This document shows positions 25,435-37,361 of a stretch of 64,000 nt of DNA, one piece after another. The position numbers were made by a program, and so were the translations under genes. The notes below the pieces were generated by a model, which did no database searches, was not told where the DNA came from, and saw only the letters and a list, made by a program, of their open reading frames with translations. This stretch comes from Trichobilharzia szidati (Eukaryota > Platyhelminthes > Trematoda > Strigeidida > Schistosomatidae), in the NCBI GenBank assembly GCA_944472155.2, contig OX235273.1:30291204-30355203 (forward strand), given 5' to 3'. How positions within the stretch are numbered: position 1 is the stretch's first letter; every line of letters starts with the position of its first letter.

Positions 25435-25442
25435 TTTTTATA
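25435..25442 (-). promoter_or_regulatory. TATA box of the small Gly/Cys-rich gene
   Basis: On the minus strand the sequence reads gagTATAAAAAgcac, a strong TATA element. The likely start of transcription is about 25-30 bases downstream, near 25410. The first ATG of the gene model (25386-25388) follows about 20 bases later. Confidence 0.55.
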
Positions 25443-27004
25443 CTCCTCGAAGTTAACCTGTCGAGCGAACCCGTGGTCACACTCGAAGTCAGCTGATCAG
25501 TAATCAATAGGCAGAATCAATGAGTACGCGTAATGTGAAATGGTTTGATTGACTTGCTCACCACTCGAACGATCGACCACTCGCCGGCCCTCTCTCTTGC
25601 TCGCTTGCCCCCTTGCCAGGCAGTTCGTATTTCCCTTTCACCCATTCACCCTCTCTCTGTCTCTCCCTCTCTGATGAATAGACAAATCATCTTCGTATTT
25701 TCGACTCAGCCCGTCATTGCATCTCCTCCGTTCCTCCATCCGTCTGTCCGTACATTGGTTGGTTGAATAGTTCATCAGCTCCTTGGTTATTCATTTAGTT
25801 AGTGGGTCGATACGTGCGTCCTAATTCCCATTTGGAATACTTTCAATTGATTGGTTGATCGACTGACTACCTGCCTGACTGCTTGCCTGCCTGACTACTG
25901 ACTGACATGGATGATTTGGAAAGCACTTTGCATTTTGCAATTCTTAAGTGCAATAGCCAGCTAGCTAGCTGGCTAGCCCGCTGTGTGAATATTTCCAGCG
26001 AAATCTGAGAACAGACAGTCTTATAAATTCATCAGAGCTGTGAACCAATCACACTCACAAACACACACACACACAAACAAACATTGACTCCTCTACTCCT
26101 TCCTCCCTCCCTCTCTACATCTCACATGCATCAACAAACTATTCACACACTCACCACACACATCCCTCCGATTCAGTCTCTCTGTCTCCAACTCTCTCTC
26201 TCTCAATCTCTAACTCCCTCTCGAATTCATCGTTTTTATGCATCGACTTGTAAGCTGAGCAATGAAGATGTTCAATGAAGACTCTTATCGATATGGAGAA
26301 ATATTTGACAAGATAAGACAAGAAAATATATGAAGAGGATGAGTGAGTAGAAGAAGAGTTGATTTGATTGATTGATTGACTGATGTATTGTCTGAAATCC
26401 ATCCTGGATGAATGAAATGAAAAGATCATAGATGATGATGCTGTTGCTGCATATATACAAGGATGGTTTCGTTCGGTCATGTATATATATTAGGGCATTG
26501 CTGCTAGCTAGCCAGTCAATGCCTGGCACACCACACTAAGTAATTAGGTATGTCAGTAAGTAAGTAAGTGAGCGAGGTAGCTAGCAGAGAGAGAGAGAGA
26601 GCGATTCGAAATCGTGCCGATCAGGATTCATTCAACGAAATCTAGTCGATTCGTAATAGACAGATTGATTGCCTCGATCAACCGCATATGAGGATGACAA
26701 TCAATGTGATGGATGGATGATATTTGCAATACAAACTTCGGTCACCATCACAGCTACACCTACACAAATTACAACAATTATAAAATGAATAATTGCAATG
26801 GTCTTCCTTACAACTATCTTCATTCATCACCAGCATTTTAATCCCTTTCAATATTATCCACATTGAATCTAGCATTTTCATGATTGTAAGCAGTATTACT
26901 ATCATCATTGCTATTACTTCTATAACTGTCACTATTATCATCATTGCCATTATTATTACTATAATTACTATTTTGTTTATTATTATTATGATTAGAAGTA
27001 GTGG

Positions 27005-27345
27005 TGTAACAAGAGAAGTTAGGGCCAGGCAACAGATCGTTTATTTAGGAAATAAACAGATTATCATCTATATTATTATAGATTATTGTAAGCAAACAAA
27101 CACAGTCTTCTGATTGGTGGTTCTTCGCTGAACGTTAATCTTTCATCTCTTTGTGGCCGTTTATTGAAGTTCAGATTATCTATCTGCAAACTGTATCCGC
27201 CTACGCATAGTCTGAGGTGATTGCTTATTGAAACAGTCTTTCTTCTTATTTCTCTCGAAACCAATATTGGGGACGCAAACACTGACGTAAAATAGTGTCT
27301 TCTAATTTTGGCTAGAAACCAGCTCTCACCACAGTAGTAGTGGTG
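27005..27345. repeat. Dispersed repeat, copy B (family unknown)
   Basis: Diverged partner of 13533-13865, in the same orientation, with the caggcaacagatcgttta word near its start and ccagctctcaccacagtagt at its end. It lies just outside the left arm of the palindrome. Confidence 0.6.
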
Positions 27346-27417
27346 TAGTAATGTGGTGATCGTGTGATTGATATACACAATGGGTTCCAACGGAATAATA
27401 TTCTGACAGTAAGAGTC

Positions 27418-28087
27418 ATTGTATTTGTTGGTGTTAACGTCTGAACACTATTCCCACACTTGAATAGTGAGTGCATTAGCAACAGAATACTATATGTGTA
27501 TTTGAACATTCTGTTTCATGTCGTTTAGTTTAGTAAACGAAAATCACACGGTCGGTGATTGATTGGTTAAAGAATGTAAACTGTATAGATAGATGTAAAT
27601 AGCTGTTTGATCACTTGAAGAAAATACACGTTGGCTTCCGTGTCTCGCCTTGTGCTGTTCCAGTGGCAGTGGCAGTGGCAGTGGGTAGTCGTAGTTGTAG
27701 TTGTAATGGTAGTGATTTATTAATATTATGTGATTGACATGCTCAACCTTGTCATCATTATCACATTACCGTTGAAAGAAATATGAAAACCAACACTGTG
27801 ATTTCTATTTTTATAGTTACACTTATTAGTAGTAGTATTAATATTATCGTTATTACTGTTGTTATTATTATTATGATTACACTTTTGCTTAGTAATCTTA
27901 TGATTAATTACATCTTGCTTGTTGCTTGTAATCCTCAACAGTTGGTTGACTGATTGGTCTACTCAGTCTGCAGTGACGGCATGGTGACAGTGCTAGTGGT
28001 CACTGTGAGTAGTGAGATGATGGTGATGACAGTGCGGTGCAGTGTTGTGGTGTGCATCTTTTCGAGGACATTTGAATTGAGAGAAGA
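27418..28087 (+). repeat. Left arm of 1.4-kb imperfect palindrome (0.6-kb unit, copy 2)
   Basis: Runs from cattgtattt through ccacacttgaatagtgagtg, the taaacgaaaatcacacgg start of the 0.6-kb unit, to the gtgcatcttttcgaggacat block. The reverse complement is found at 28123-28809. Compared with copy 1 at 22.08 kb, the similarity in this arm extends about 120 bp further upstream only with the right arm. The palindrome was therefore made from this longer segment. Confidence 0.85.
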
Positions 28088-28122
28088 GCTGGCTGGCTGG
28101 CTGGCTACACACCATTTCTTTC

Positions 28123-28809
28123 TTCTCCCAATTCAAATGTCCTCGAAAAGATGCACACCACTGCACTGCACTGTTCTGCACTACACTACACTGCACTGTC
28201 ATCAGCATCATCTCACTACTCACAGTGACCACTAGCACTGTCACCATGCCGTCACTGCAGACTGAGTAGATCAATCAGTCAACCAACTGTTGAGGATTAC
28301 AAGCAACAAGCAAGATGTAATTAATAATAAGATTACTAAGCAAAAGTGTAATCATAATAATAATAACAACAGTAATAACGATAATATTAATACTACTACT
28401 AATAAGTGTAACTATAAAAATAGAAATCACAGTGTTGGTTTTCATATTTCTTTCAACGGTTATGTCGTAATGATGACAAGGTTGAGCATGTCAATCACAT
28501 AATATTAATAAATCACTACCATTACAACTACAACTACGACTACACTACCACTGCCACTGCCACTGGAACAGCACAAGGCGAGACACGGAAGCCAACGTGT
28601 ATTTTCTTCAAGTGATCAAACAGCTATTTATATCTATCTATACAGTTTATATTCTTTAACCAATCAATCACCGACCGTGTGATTTTCGTTTACTAAACTA
28701 AACGACATGAAACAGAATGTTCAAATACACATATAGTATTCTGTTGCTAATGCACTCACTATTCAAGTGTGGGAATTGTATTCAGACGTTTACGGTGTCT
28801 TATACAATG
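28123..28809 (-). repeat. Right arm of 1.4-kb imperfect palindrome (0.6-kb unit, copy 3)
   Basis: Inverted copy of 27418-28087, ending with the complement of the cattgtat word at 28804-28809. The 35-bp centre (28088-28122) contains a GGCT run and belongs to the unit as seen in copy 1. The left arm is therefore the truncated one. Scattered substitutions and small indels separate the arms (for example in the CCACTGCCACTG tract). Confidence 0.85.
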
Positions 28810-29644
28810 TAGCGAGTGATGATTTCTACCTGAATTTGTTTTAGCTAACTCATTCTCAAATATGTGTGAGCTTCATTGGTGTTATTTAAAAGGAAATAAT
28901 GATTTGTGAAATTTAATCGATTACGCAAGCTAATTGTTCACTATTTACAGATTGTTTTTCTCTGATGTACATTTATTTAACTTTGTATTAACAGTCAGTA
29001 ACTGCTGAGTTGATTTGGAAAATACCTGCGTGCATAAACACTGCGTATTAATAATTGTTGCACAACACATAGAAGTTTTCAGAAATTTAATCCTTACTGT
29101 TAAGTGAGGTACTGATTCTTATGATAAATTATCATTTCCGCATTATTATCATTATTCACTTTAGGCGAATTGCTGACCACATGATGGGCATCGAAGAGAT
29201 CTGAATAGAAATGATACTCAGCGACATCATTTGTTTCGAGCGTCAGGATGAACACTCACTTGTAACAATGACTGTTATTTAACGTAGTTTAGAAACTGTA
29301 AGCAGGCAAAAATTATGGGCCATCGGACTTTACCTAAGTGACTGATGTGCGACGTATTCATCTGTCAATATGAAGTCCTTCGTTTCCAACTCTGGTGAGG
29401 TGATGTTTGTGGACTATTGACAGTGACAAGGTGTGCTGAAACAGCAGTCGACTTGAGGTAGTTCTTTAACTACTGTCATTTTATTAGCTCTCAAACGATA
29501 ACTGCATCTCTTCGCCTATTACAAAACAAACTGTTTTTGATCAGTGCCAGATATTGCTTCTGCAGACCAATGGACGACTGGAGAACACTAGCCGTAGCGT
29601 TGCTGTGAAGAATATTCTTCTCAAAGATGATGAAATTCTTCTCT
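28810..29644. other. Unassigned AT-rich sequence
   Basis: No supported gene or element. Confidence 0.4.
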
Positions 29645-30180
29645 CAAGAATATCGCTGCTTAAGTTTCCCTTAAAATGAAGGTTCATATAAATTTAGTTT
29701 TGGAAGAAGTAATGTTTCGTTCCTCTGGGCTTCGATATTATTTTCAGTGAATCTTGACAGGTATCCATTTTGGATGAGATTTTCTTTCAAGAGATCTAGT
29801 TCTTCTTCTGTGGCGTTGGGATCACAAATGTATTAGACCCCAGTGACAAGGGAATCAATTAAATTTCTTTTTAGTACAACATGCCACCAACTGTATAAAC
29901 TCCATTGATGTCCGTTCCATGTGGGTTTCCCGTAGGCTGACCTTATTATGGTTCCATCAGATATTCTTGTTACTTGCACATGAAGAAAGGGATTTTCAGG
30001 TTCGTTTTCCATTTCCAGAGTGAATTGCATTACCGGAAGGCAAGTGTTATACATTTGTTGTAACTGATTAAAGTCATAACTATTGTTGCGAATGCTGAAA
30101 ATGTAGTATACTTGCCCTGTATACAGTTGTAAACTGTCAAACAAATATTCATGCAAGAAAATGGGGTATGAGTATCATGT
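29645..30180 (-). pseudogene. Penelope-like element: end of reverse transcriptase and linker
   Basis: Minus-strand translation gives MQFTLEMENEPENPFLHVQV, then TRISDGTIIRSAYGKPTWNG, then LKRNLIDSLVTGV, and in the next segment DPNATEEELDLLKENLIQNG. This follows the PLE reverse transcriptase order (xxFTxExE, LxVxVTR, YRKPTxT, KRNLIxSL, linker). The expected YVDD catalytic box just upstream is replaced by a degenerate GQVYYIFSI stretch, and stops interrupt the frame at 29833 and below. It is a dead partial copy that overlaps the domain preceding the fragment at 10.44-11.09 kb. Confidence 0.75.
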
Positions 30181-30239
30181 TGCGTTTGTTCACGAACAGC
30201 ATCAACGTCAGTTTTCACCTTTTCTCGTTGTTGGTTATT

Positions 30240-30905
30240 AGTAGTATGTCAAAAATTAATACAAGTGAATGATTATTCTGTAGATTTACACATGTTAATT
30301 CCTATTGTGCCATTTATTTTTCTTTTTTTAGCGTTTAAAGTTATGCTACTTATCACTAGTACGTAGTCTGCTGTTGTATTATGACATTTTCATAACCATG
30401 AGTGTTGTTTTCTCTTGATGTTATACTCACATAATATATTAATGCTCTATTGAATATATATGGTAACTGCCTTCTAACAGTTAAACGGTATCTGTTGTAA
30501 GTGCTTTATTTATATACTCTTCTCTGTTGAACACTGTTCGTTCAAATTCCTTTCATTTATGTCTGGCAGTCAAACGCTGTTAATTCTTAACTTGGATCAC
30601 CTTTGACGAAGCTTAACTGTGTTTTCTATTGACGTTTACTGACTGTGTATTCAACAAACACTCAGGCACAGACATCTCACAATTTGAGGTTTCTATACTA
30701 TATTCCATTAATTTATGCGTAACATGGTACTTCTTACCAGACAAATCCTGTGTGTTTTGGATTTTACGTGTAAATCAACGTGTGGTTCAATTAATCGATT
30801 GGCATTATCGCTCTGGATTAGTTAGACGACATCTACACGATAATTGTCTCGTAATCTGGACTTGTTGCATTTACGAAATTTACACTGTGACAAGGGAAGG
30901 TAGAT
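30240..30905. repeat. Dispersed repeat pair member (with 38.69-39.49 kb)
   Basis: Diverged similarity to 38690-39490: the shared words are tttacgtgtaaatcaacgtgtggtt near 30760 (gcgtcaatcaacgtgtggtt near 39331), and tgtctggc with flanks. No conserved frame. It lies upstream of the PLE relic on the minus strand and could be part of that element. Confidence 0.5.
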
Positions 30906-31245
30906 GACACTTCCCCCTTGATTATTGACTTTCGGACTGGACGAATCCTACAAATCTCGCCTTCTTATTATATTCTACAAATAATGGTTTGATTGTTTTT
31001 GAAAATGAATCTTATATTCATTGCTTGCAGAAGTCAAATATTTCATTATTAATATTTCATAGTCTGTTTCGCTTCAACATAGATAAGGCATGAAATACTG
31101 TAGCACGTGCATGGGGTAATACAGGTTGCATTTCATAGGAAAGCAATTCTGAACGCTACAAACAATTATCAATAAACATTATCAGAACGAAAATCTCTTC
31201 AATTTTTGTCTGTACTTCTAACTTGGACGGAAGTACGGTGATTAC
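30906..31245. repeat. Dispersed repeat pair member (with 37.36-37.68 kb)
   Basis: Similarity to 37362-37680, sharing a ggtagatg(a/g)cactt start, a tcctatattc-type centre and an attatcagaacgaaaatct end. Function unknown. Confidence 0.5.
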
Positions 31246-31324
31246 TAAAATCGGTGACGACGTCTGTCGCAAGCTGACGGGTGATAACGAATAATACATT
31301 ATCTATTTACCTACTGGAAGTCAC

Positions 31325-31470
31325 TGGTGGGATGAATAGCTGAGTGGTAATATCCCTGATGCCCAGCCGACGCACTCCTTTACCTCACAAAAATAGTAAT
31401 AAGACTGGTAAAGAGGGCATGAGGCCAGTGACCCCATCCAGTAAAAAATAAAAAATAATAATATCTCTGA
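31325..31470 (+). repeat. Possible tRNA-derived SINE
   Basis: A good A-box-like word, tagctgagtgg (31336-31346), is followed by a non-coding body. It ends in an A-rich tail (about 31443-31460) after gaggccagtgaccccatcca. No convincing B box was found, so the assignment is weak. Confidence 0.25.
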
Positions 31471-31831
31471 TTGCATCACTTCTTGACGCGTGTTTGGGTT
31501 TGCTAGAGGTTATCAGTTTCCCTTAGGTTGCAGATATGTCTAAATCATGAGTTTTATTATGTGGGGTACATAAATCCAGGACGTTGTACCAACTGTCTTC
31601 AACCATCCGATCCATTGTAATGTTTAAGTTTATTTATTGAAATAGAATTAAGGTGTGTTAATTTATATTTTCCATAATGTAGAGATAAATAATCATGTTC
31701 AAATTAGAATGGCATGAAATAATGATTGTACTTCTGTATAGGAATTATTATAAATAGTGTACACTGATTGCTCCCTAAAATAGCTCCACTGTGGTATGAA
31801 TTCTAAATAAATGCAAAATTAAATCTTATAC

Positions 31832-32127
31832 TTGGTGCGTGAAGGAAAGCATTTCCAACAGCCTGCTGCAGACTGTCATCAATAGCTGGCTTCACTGATT
31901 TGACATCAAGGTTCAAATGGGCAGAAATGATAGGAAACACGGTACTCTCACTACAGAAGCAACCGCCAAATAAATATGCAGATGCAAATGAAGATGGATT
32001 AGACCTTAAACTCTGAGGATATCGTTGAGAAAAATCGAACGCCGGCTGGTTGAGTGGATATCGAAAGTGAAACGCTGAAGTTGGCATTCGTTCGAGAGAT
32101 ATGTGGGGGAGATCATTTGTGGTGGAA
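31832..32127 (-). CDS. Candidate internal coding exon, function unknown
   Basis: A 296-nt open stretch on the minus strand lies between a good acceptor (acgatttcag, ending at 32128) and a donor (CAA then GTATAAG at 31831). Its translation has normal complexity: LPHISLERMPTSAFHFRYPL near the start, then FGGCFCSESTVFPIISAHLN and PAIDDSLQQAVGNAFLHAP at the end. It has no match within the window and no transposon motif. It enters in codon position 3 and exits after position 1. No partner exons or family were identified. It is the best isolated non-repetitive exon candidate of the window, but it may be a chance open frame. Confidence 0.35.
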
Positions 32128-33005
32128 CTGAAATCGTATGTGTATTCTTGCAAGCAGAAATATAGAACTGCGGAGAAAGAGAAAAGCTAGAGGTGATTTG
32201 TTGAAAAACTATGTGCCACTGAGTACGATAGGAAATCAAAATACTAATATTGATATTAACAAGACTAATAAGAACAATGGTAACAATCCAAAAGTCCATA
32301 TCTTCACTGAAATAGTCCAGTAACCACAAACGCATGGAGCAAACACATGATATTGCTCAATCCCTAACCACGATTTAATGTATCCGTTACAATTATGCAC
32401 GAAGCCAATCGTGATCTAAAACATCTTAGCAGTAATATTACTGAATAAGGCATATGTTAATGTGAGTCTTAGTTCCAAATAGGACATCAGTTCCCTCATT
32501 TTTGCGAATTTGACTTGAAGATGAGTACCAGAAAGAACGAAACATAGATCCTGGGCGTCCTAATAGTCGAATAACTCACAGTTAATACTTATGGTCGCAG
32601 AATTGAGAAAATGTGTTAGTGTTTCAGCGGTAATCGTCCAAAAAAAGTATCCTACAATTACCTGAATCATAAAACATTAGGCACACGATATCCATGACGA
32701 AGAACGAGAGCGAAGAAATGTACTAGTGAAAACGACATGAAGAAAAAAAATTTACACATGTAATTTTTTGAAAAGCATTTACCTACTCATGAGTAGTTCA
32801 GAAAATCGTGGATATTTAATATAAAAGGAAACCGCAAATAAATCTAATTGTTCTAGAGGTTGAATGAATAAGAACGATGAGATTTTTAATATCGGTAATA
32901 TTGAGAAGAAAAAACAAGTAGTTCACCAGAGTTGCTCTTTTCAGTGAATTGAATTTCCTTAGCTGTACAATCGCATTTACATAGAATTTTCCACTTAAGA
33001 GAATC
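32128..33005. other. Unassigned sequence
   Basis: No supported gene or element. Confidence 0.4.
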
Positions 33006-33330
33006 GTAACGAAATTGAAGTCAAACTCACAGCCAGCGGCAACAACACCCAGCACCAATCACAATCAACTGGCGAAATGTGACAGAGATTACTTCTTCAC
33101 TTACCTAGGGAGCATCGCTTCAACCATAGGTAGTTGCCATGGACGAAAATACCATAGCCAGAATCGGAATGTCAAAGTACACCTTCAAAACTCTGAAATC
33201 AGTGTGGAACTCTCCTGCACTCAGACAGCGTAGAGAACAAGATTCAGATTTTCAAAACAAATATTAAATCAATCGGTCTGTCCATATTGGGTTGAAACTA
33301 TACCAGTGTGTCGTGATGTGTGGCCATTTA
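33006..33330 (+). pseudogene. RTE retrotransposon relic (C-terminal region)
   Basis: The plus-strand frame contains FFTYLGSIASTIGS, matching [13 protein letters not shown] of the 7.3-10.1 kb RTE copy. It is preceded by a Gln/Thr/Pro-rich stretch like the Gln-His run there, and followed by a decayed version of the [13 protein letters not shown] segment. Only this segment remains. Confidence 0.7.
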
Positions 33331-33384
33331 CTGCTGTTCTCCTTCATTTAATATCGAAACAACAAGGAAATGGAACATACCTCT

Positions 33385-33905
33385 TTCTAAATCCTCCCTT
33401 CCACCTCCCAAGAGCATATCATCCTGGCATGTAAAGTCCAGTTCAGTCGTTAAAACAATATAAAGATTTGCTTATTTCCTGCATGAGATGTTGCTTTTCT
33501 ATTAGATAGTTGCAGCCTATTAGTAGGAAGCTTTCGACCTAGGGTTCGTGCTTATTGTCACTCGTCAGCAAGACGTATCTATAATATTCAAGGAAAACAA
33601 GTGCCTTCGTTGATTCCAATCCATATCTCTCAGTTCCGCGTTCAGCGACGTTATCTTTGGGCTATACTGGCCAACAGCGTTTCGTGTATATTTGAGGAAT
33701 TTCAGTTTGTAACAGGAAGAATAAAGATAACAGGATAATCTGACCTCATCCCTTTTATTTCGTGGATTCTTTTTAATTGGCAGCGACCAGAACTATACAA
33801 AACAACCAATTCCCAAGACGTCTCAGACATACTCCTCTTGCATTAACAGAGTAACTATAAGTAATACAGATCTGAAATAGTGTGAATTATTATTTTACTA
33901 AGAGT
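33385..33905 (+). repeat. Possible LTR-retrotransposon 5' end (LTR plus primer-binding site)
   Basis: The segment has an aataaagataac word (about 33720) and then, at about 33779, tggcagcgaccagaac, which has the form of a tRNA primer-binding site starting TGG. It is similar to 36660-37030, where the corresponding word is tggttgcaaccagaac directly after ...tttca. No gag or pol frame follows. LTR limits were not established. Confidence 0.3.
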
Positions 33906-36655
33906 TGAATGCGTGTACCATGATGGCGAGCAGCCTAACAATGTGGCCACATTGTTGAAGTGACTGATGAAATTCGGTTTGCGAAAACAGGAAGGACTAG
34001 ATGCATGTGATTACTTATTTAATCAAAGCATACTAAGTATATCCACCACTAGCACTAATGCTGATTTTTGCCTTGTCACTTTGTCACTAAGTAGTAAACT
34101 TTCAAGGATTGGATGACTATTCACTACCTTTCTCTCTGTTAAGTCTTTTATTTTTTTAAATTTTTTATTGCGTCTTTTTCGAGACTATTTGTGATTTTCA
34201 ATAAATTTAAATAAGGCATTAGGAAGACAAATGTCACGAGATGATATCACTTCTGTACAATCGCTTTACAACTAGCATGATTCACAGTAATAAAATAAAA
34301 TGTATAACAACTACTCAGTTATATGAAACCAAAGTATATGCTGGCAGTCAATCATATTTAAGTGGATCAAGCTGTCCACACTAGGAGACGTTTGGAGTTT
34401 ATTGTTAGTTTGGACACAGTGATCTCAAGACTACCTGCCTGTCATGCTTGAATGATCTCGGTTGAGAAAGTGAATATTTATTGGTAGCAATTTTCGGGTA
34501 GGATACAGAAATCATTCGTTTTCCTTTCGGGTTACACTGAAAGGTCTGGCAGGTGATGTTGTTGGACATTGTCATCAGTGTCTATCCGGTCCACCTCCAC
34601 CAAATACAGTCTACTTTGTGAAGGTAATCATCATTATCTGCTTGTCTATATTTATCAGAACTTCCTCTTTATTTTTCTTATTATTACTGTATTAATCCTC
34701 AATTGTTGTTCGTTGAACTCTAGCTGCGAACAGTTCTTTCTTATGTCAGTATAACTAGGAAACCGAGTTGATGACTTTTTCGAAAGGAAATACTTCCCTT
34801 CACTTCAATTGTCTTTTTGTATTCATGTGAAATCGGCCTAAGAGTTTGTTTTACGAACTATGGTTTCAGACAGCTTGACTGTTATTATTATGATTCCATT
34901 TGATCAGAATGTAACATGGCTCTTCAAGTACACACCCTAAGCCATCCTGTACTCTGCAGTCCTGTGTTGATTAAAGTCTACAGCCTGTTGGATAATCCCT
35001 CGGTGACGCGTGCATCAACTTTATGATCTAACAGGAATATTGTCGGTTAAGTATCTTCATCACCCCTGTCTTTTTCATGCTGAAGTTAAATATACATAAT
35101 TCTTATGAAATATTTTACGAACAACTGTTACCTAATATTTTGGTCAGTGCCGTTTTATCTTATTTCGGATTGTCAACTAGATGACCCCATCCTCTTCAGT
35201 GAGTGATGGTGTTCCCACTGTGACCGGCAGCCGTCAGTTCACTCATCACTTATTACCCAATTATGACAATTATCAGCCATCCAGATGTTTATATCAATTT
35301 CAATCATCACAGTGTAATCATTGTCTATCTGTTTATGTATCTATCCACGTGTAAAAACAACCAACCCGAATTCTTAAACAACTCGACCATTAGTGCTGCA
35401 TAATCAGCATACATGGTAATACTCGAATGTTAACTGAATATTCAACTTTGTTTTTTCTCTTCCCTGAATATGTGACCCATAAATAAATCGTTACAAGCAA
35501 TCCCTCGTTTTCAGTGCTGCAAAAAATGAGTAAAGCACATATTGACCTGAAAGCATGTGTACAACTGTATTCGCAATACATAGTTAATCTGATCAGTACC
35601 CGTCTTTCAGTGATAAAGTGAGATTGAAAATTCCTTCTTATATTTCGTGAATACTTCGTAAGTCAACTGTTTCCTTAGTCAGTAGAAGTTTATGAACACG
35701 TAATTTATGTTATCGCATTGAACACTGCTAATTTCTCCATCATAATGTTGAGAGATTTGAAAGTCAGTTACCAGCCGGCATAGTTCCAGTAGGTGTGGCA
35801 TAAGCAGGATACAGCTGCAACGATCAGCTTATAGAATAGCCAAAGTAAACGGTTGTGAGCAAAATGAATAGTCACTGACGCTTAATCCCTATTACGAATT
35901 TATCAATGGACAATATTACGCTGATATAATCTGGGAGTCTTGACTTTCATTGTCGGTCATATGGGTTCAATACATGCGTCGTAACGTTACTTCATCAGGG
36001 TTGACATATTCTGAACTTGATCACTTGTGGAATAATAATGATAGTTACCATGATTATGCACCTTTTTATTTCACACTAATATTAATGTAACAAATAGGGT
36101 TTCGATATGTCGTGCAACTATTAAGCTACTATTAAAGGATGAATCATTATAGGTTTACTGTGACAACTGATTCCCAAGCACCATTACATCTGTGACCATT
36201 TTACAAGTAAGGTGGGTACTACTAGCAAGAACATGTAAGTAGTATGTATTGCGTGATGTCTTCGGTGGATAAAGGCGGTACTACTTCAATGGTGATGTAG
36301 AGAAATGAAAGATCCTTGTGAAACAAAGGAAAATCTGAAAGCATTACAATGGAAGTACAATATGTGCAGCATATTGAAATAGAGATTTTCACATAAAGTG
36401 AATGCATTCTCCCATATCTGTTCATAAATTCGCCAATACACAATTCCGCCATCGAAAACTGTTGTATTTTACTGTTACATAACTATCCTACCGAGATGTT
36501 TACTTCATCCTTATTTCATTCAGGAGGTACATACAACGAGTTAGTCACAGTAATGTTGCATCAGAAATATAATTTTTCAATAAGGCACAATTCTTAAAAA
36601 TCATGTGTGATACGATAATTTTCCTCTGCTTTCCTAAATTTAATAACCAAACTAT
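33906..36655. other. Unassigned AT-rich sequence
   Basis: No supported gene or element. Confidence 0.4.
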
Positions 36656-36659
36656 GCTC

Positions 36660-37030
36660 AAGTGGAGTACGATTCTATTTCAACTCGCCCTCTCCACCTT
36701 CCCTAGCATAGCATCTTAGTAGCCACTGTCCACTACAGTTGTCAAAGATAACGAAATATTTTTGATGAACTTGCATATAAACTTTTAGGTTCGTATTAGT
36801 TTCTTGAGGGCTATAAACCGTAAGCCTTGAACCTAGAATTAACCTAACAGCATTAAATGAGCTCATTATTATTATTTCATGGTTGCAACCAGAACAATAC
36901 GAAAGTACCGGTTGCAGAAACGTTTCGAGAATATTTTCTTCGGTTGACAAGAAGTAATTGATAGGAACTATAAGTAACGCATTTCTAGGATGGCGTAAAC
37001 TGTTAAATTATTAGGAGTTGGAAGCGTGCG
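36660..37030 (+). repeat. Second copy of possible LTR end
   Basis: Diverged, shorter partner of 33385-33905, including the ccagaac word and the downstream taactataagtaa and ggagttg(g)aa..gcgtg words. Confidence 0.35.
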
Positions 37031-37361
37031 CAGTGGTGACCAGCCACCTACAACTGTGAACTCACTGCAAACTTGACTGAAAGAATACAGCCTACCGCAA
37101 CACCAAGGACTAGACAGATCATATTGGTTACTACCTAGTAACCAATTGACGTATATTACATTCATTCATCAACAGAATTAACGTCAATTTTCTCATTCTT
37201 GCTTTCTTGCAGAATGGAAATCTGTCGAAAATAAAGTGAATGATTGGTCAGTGGCCTTCTATAATTGTCTCATACTCTGTACCTCTTCTACTTGCAAAAC
37301 ATACACTATTGTTACGGTGTATATATTTGTTAAGTGTTAGTTGTCATCATATAGATGAGGT

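Larger units (their letters stand above)
22500..26700. repeat. Microsatellite-rich block
   Basis: Imperfect tetranucleotide and dinucleotide tracts are packed far more densely here than elsewhere in the window. Examples are (AG)n near 23205-23220, (GTAA)n near 23488-23518, (CATT)n near 23664-23688, (CTTA)n near 24056-24090, (GACT)n near 24155-24170 and 24410-24430, (GTCT)n near 25107-25124, (CA)n near 26062-26076 and (GA)n near 26587-26602. The block surrounds the small Gly/Cys-rich gene and is enclosed by copies of the 0.6-kb repeat. Confidence 0.75.

Noticed and set aside
27726..28502. Open frames of 70-93 codons in the palindrome and at 22.3-22.7 kb, similar to each other
   Set aside because: They are compositional frames in the repeated unit, rich in Asn, Ser and Val-Thr runs from microsatellites, and are found on both strands of the palindrome.
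22197..28560. CRISPR-like or minisatellite array from CAGTGGCAGTGG and GACTGACT tracts
   Set aside because: Units are 3-6 bp without spacers, so these are ordinary microsatellites in a eukaryotic genome.
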